Of a stretch of 64,000 nucleotides of DNA, positions 63,367-64,000 are shown in pieces (within the stretch, counting starts at the first letter, position 1; the number at the start of each line of letters is the position of its first letter). Position numbers and translations under genes: made by a program. The notes under the pieces are model-generated. The model did no database searches. It was not told where the DNA came from and was given only the letters and a program-made list of their open reading frames with translations. The stretch comes from Echinicola salinicaeni (GTDB lineage Bacteria > Bacteroidota > Bacteroidia > Cytophagales > Cyclobacteriaceae): NCBI RefSeq assembly GCF_014280965.1, contig NZ_JACODZ010000005.1, forward strand, positions 248,001 to 312,000. Reading direction: 5' to 3'.

Positions 63367-64000
63367 TTACCATGATTTATTCTTCTCTTTAAGCTGAAAT
63401 GACCTGGAAATATTAAAGCCAAAATGAATATCTCCATCCCAGAAATTTCCGCTGGTTCCGGGGATGAATCCTGTTTCTGTCATGGCCTGAGCATTGGTTA
63501 AATGGAGTTGAAAAACATGTCCTCCTGTTTCTATATCAAAACCAATGGCGAAAACATCGTATAATCCGTCATCCTCATTGGGATTTACGCGATAATAATA
63601 CTCCAAATTCAACGAGGTCCGCTTGGTTAGTTTTAAACTCCCTCCAACACCTAAGGCAATAAGATCATTTTTGTCTTCCTTAGTTGGCACCAAGTTTTGA
63701 TGGACATAACTGGGCATTAACTGTAGGGAAACACACTTTGAAAACTTTCTGGAGATTAATATTTGGTGCGCAAAGGAAAGTCTTCTCTGAAAATTCAAAG
63801 GTAATTCGGGTCTCTTAAAAGTATTGACCGCCATACTGGAATACCACGTCATGGAAACCGGTATATTTCTGACACCTGATTGTTGACGGAGGAAATTATA
63901 TTTGGCAAAACCATCATAGACTTTTTGAAATGAATTCCTTCCAAAACCAACCGTCAGGCGATCGGTAAAAGCATATTCCAGGCCCAGCCGAATATTGGCT
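63367..64000 (-). CDS. DUF5777-like beta-barrel protein (truncated at window edge)
   Basis: The minus-strand frame has no stop between 63367 and the right edge, so it is a partial protein of at least 211 residues; an internal ATG at 63852 is probably not the start. The segment just inside the edge reads LGLEYAFTDRLTVGFGRNSF followed by QKVYDGFAKYNFLRQ, which resembles DUF5777 beta-barrel proteins. Alternating hydrophobic strands (LNLEYYYRVN, VFAIGFDIETGGHVFQLHL) support an outer-membrane barrel. Its stop is only 3 bp from the LacI gene stop. Confidence 0.7.
   Translation of the reverse strand, partial: ANIRLGLEYAFTDRLTVGFGRNSFQKVYDGFAKYNFLRQQSGVRNIPVSMTWYSSMAVNTFKRPELPLNFQRRLSFAHQILISRKFSKCVSLQLMPSYVHQNLVPTKEDKNDLIALGVGGSLKLTKRTSLNLEYYYRVNPNEDDGLYDVFAIGFDIETGGHVFQLHLTNAQAMTETGFIPGTSGNFWDGDIHFGFNISRSFQLKEKNKSW

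Overview
The window comes from a member of the Bacteroidota, most likely the order Cytophagales near the Cyclobacteriaceae; the family-level placement is my inference. Support is two SusC/SusD pairs, a LytS/LytTR pair, POT and CNT transporters, many lipoproteins, AT-rich intergenic DNA, few Shine-Dalgarno sites and several promoter boxes of the Bacteroidota type TAnnTTTG. I saw no tRNA, rRNA, CRISPR array, insertion sequence or phage gene.

Layout. (1) 1-14759, plus strand: a tightly packed exopolysaccharide (EPS) locus. In order it holds the end of an O-antigen polymerase/ligase, three GT4-type glycosyltransferases, a ParB-fold protein, a DUF354 protein, GDP-mannose 6-dehydrogenase, three paralogous CelD/FemAB-like acyltransferase proteins with a DegT-type aminotransferase between the first two, and a NodB-type polysaccharide deacetylase. 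(2) 14801-20572, minus strand, convergent: four paralogous polysaccharide-lyase-like lipoproteins, two with a duplicated C-terminal beta module. (3) 21227-22615, minus: the polyprenyl glycosylphosphotransferase that would start EPS repeat-unit assembly. Regions 1-3 together look like one machine for making, modifying and trimming a uronate-containing polysaccharide.

(4) 23128-41055: mainly housekeeping genes. These are a lone receiver protein, a very acidic 66-residue protein, a 47-residue membrane protein, a POT peptide transporter, pckA, a cyclophilin, a nucleoside transporter, a bifunctional nuclease, etfA/etfB, a TPR protein, a quinone-oxidoreductase-like MDR protein, dnaB, a DnaQ-like exonuclease, an EcsC protein, a phosphodiesterase, a succinate-semialdehyde-type dehydrogenase and pyruvate dehydrogenase E1 beta. 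Many units end in strong intrinsic terminators. (5) 41891-46405: a SusC/SusD pair behind an unusual 835-bp leader region. (6) 46486-51110: a TonB-dependent receptor divergent from a LytS/LytTR two-component pair. (7) 51203-56025: guanine deaminase, a helical-repeat protein, a short-form LeuA and Ffh. (8) 56686-63363: a second SusC/SusD pair on the minus strand facing a LacI-family regulator; the shared upstream region carries two LacI-like operator palindromes 21 bp apart. (9) The right edge cuts a DUF5777-type beta-barrel protein.

The best candidates for something undescribed are the triplicated CelD-like proteins with a shared extra C-terminal domain, the four lyase-like lipoproteins beside their probable EPS substrate locus, the ParB-fold protein inside the glycosyltransferase run, and the LacI-operator arrangement. 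All functions are read from sequence motifs and family memory; no database search was run.
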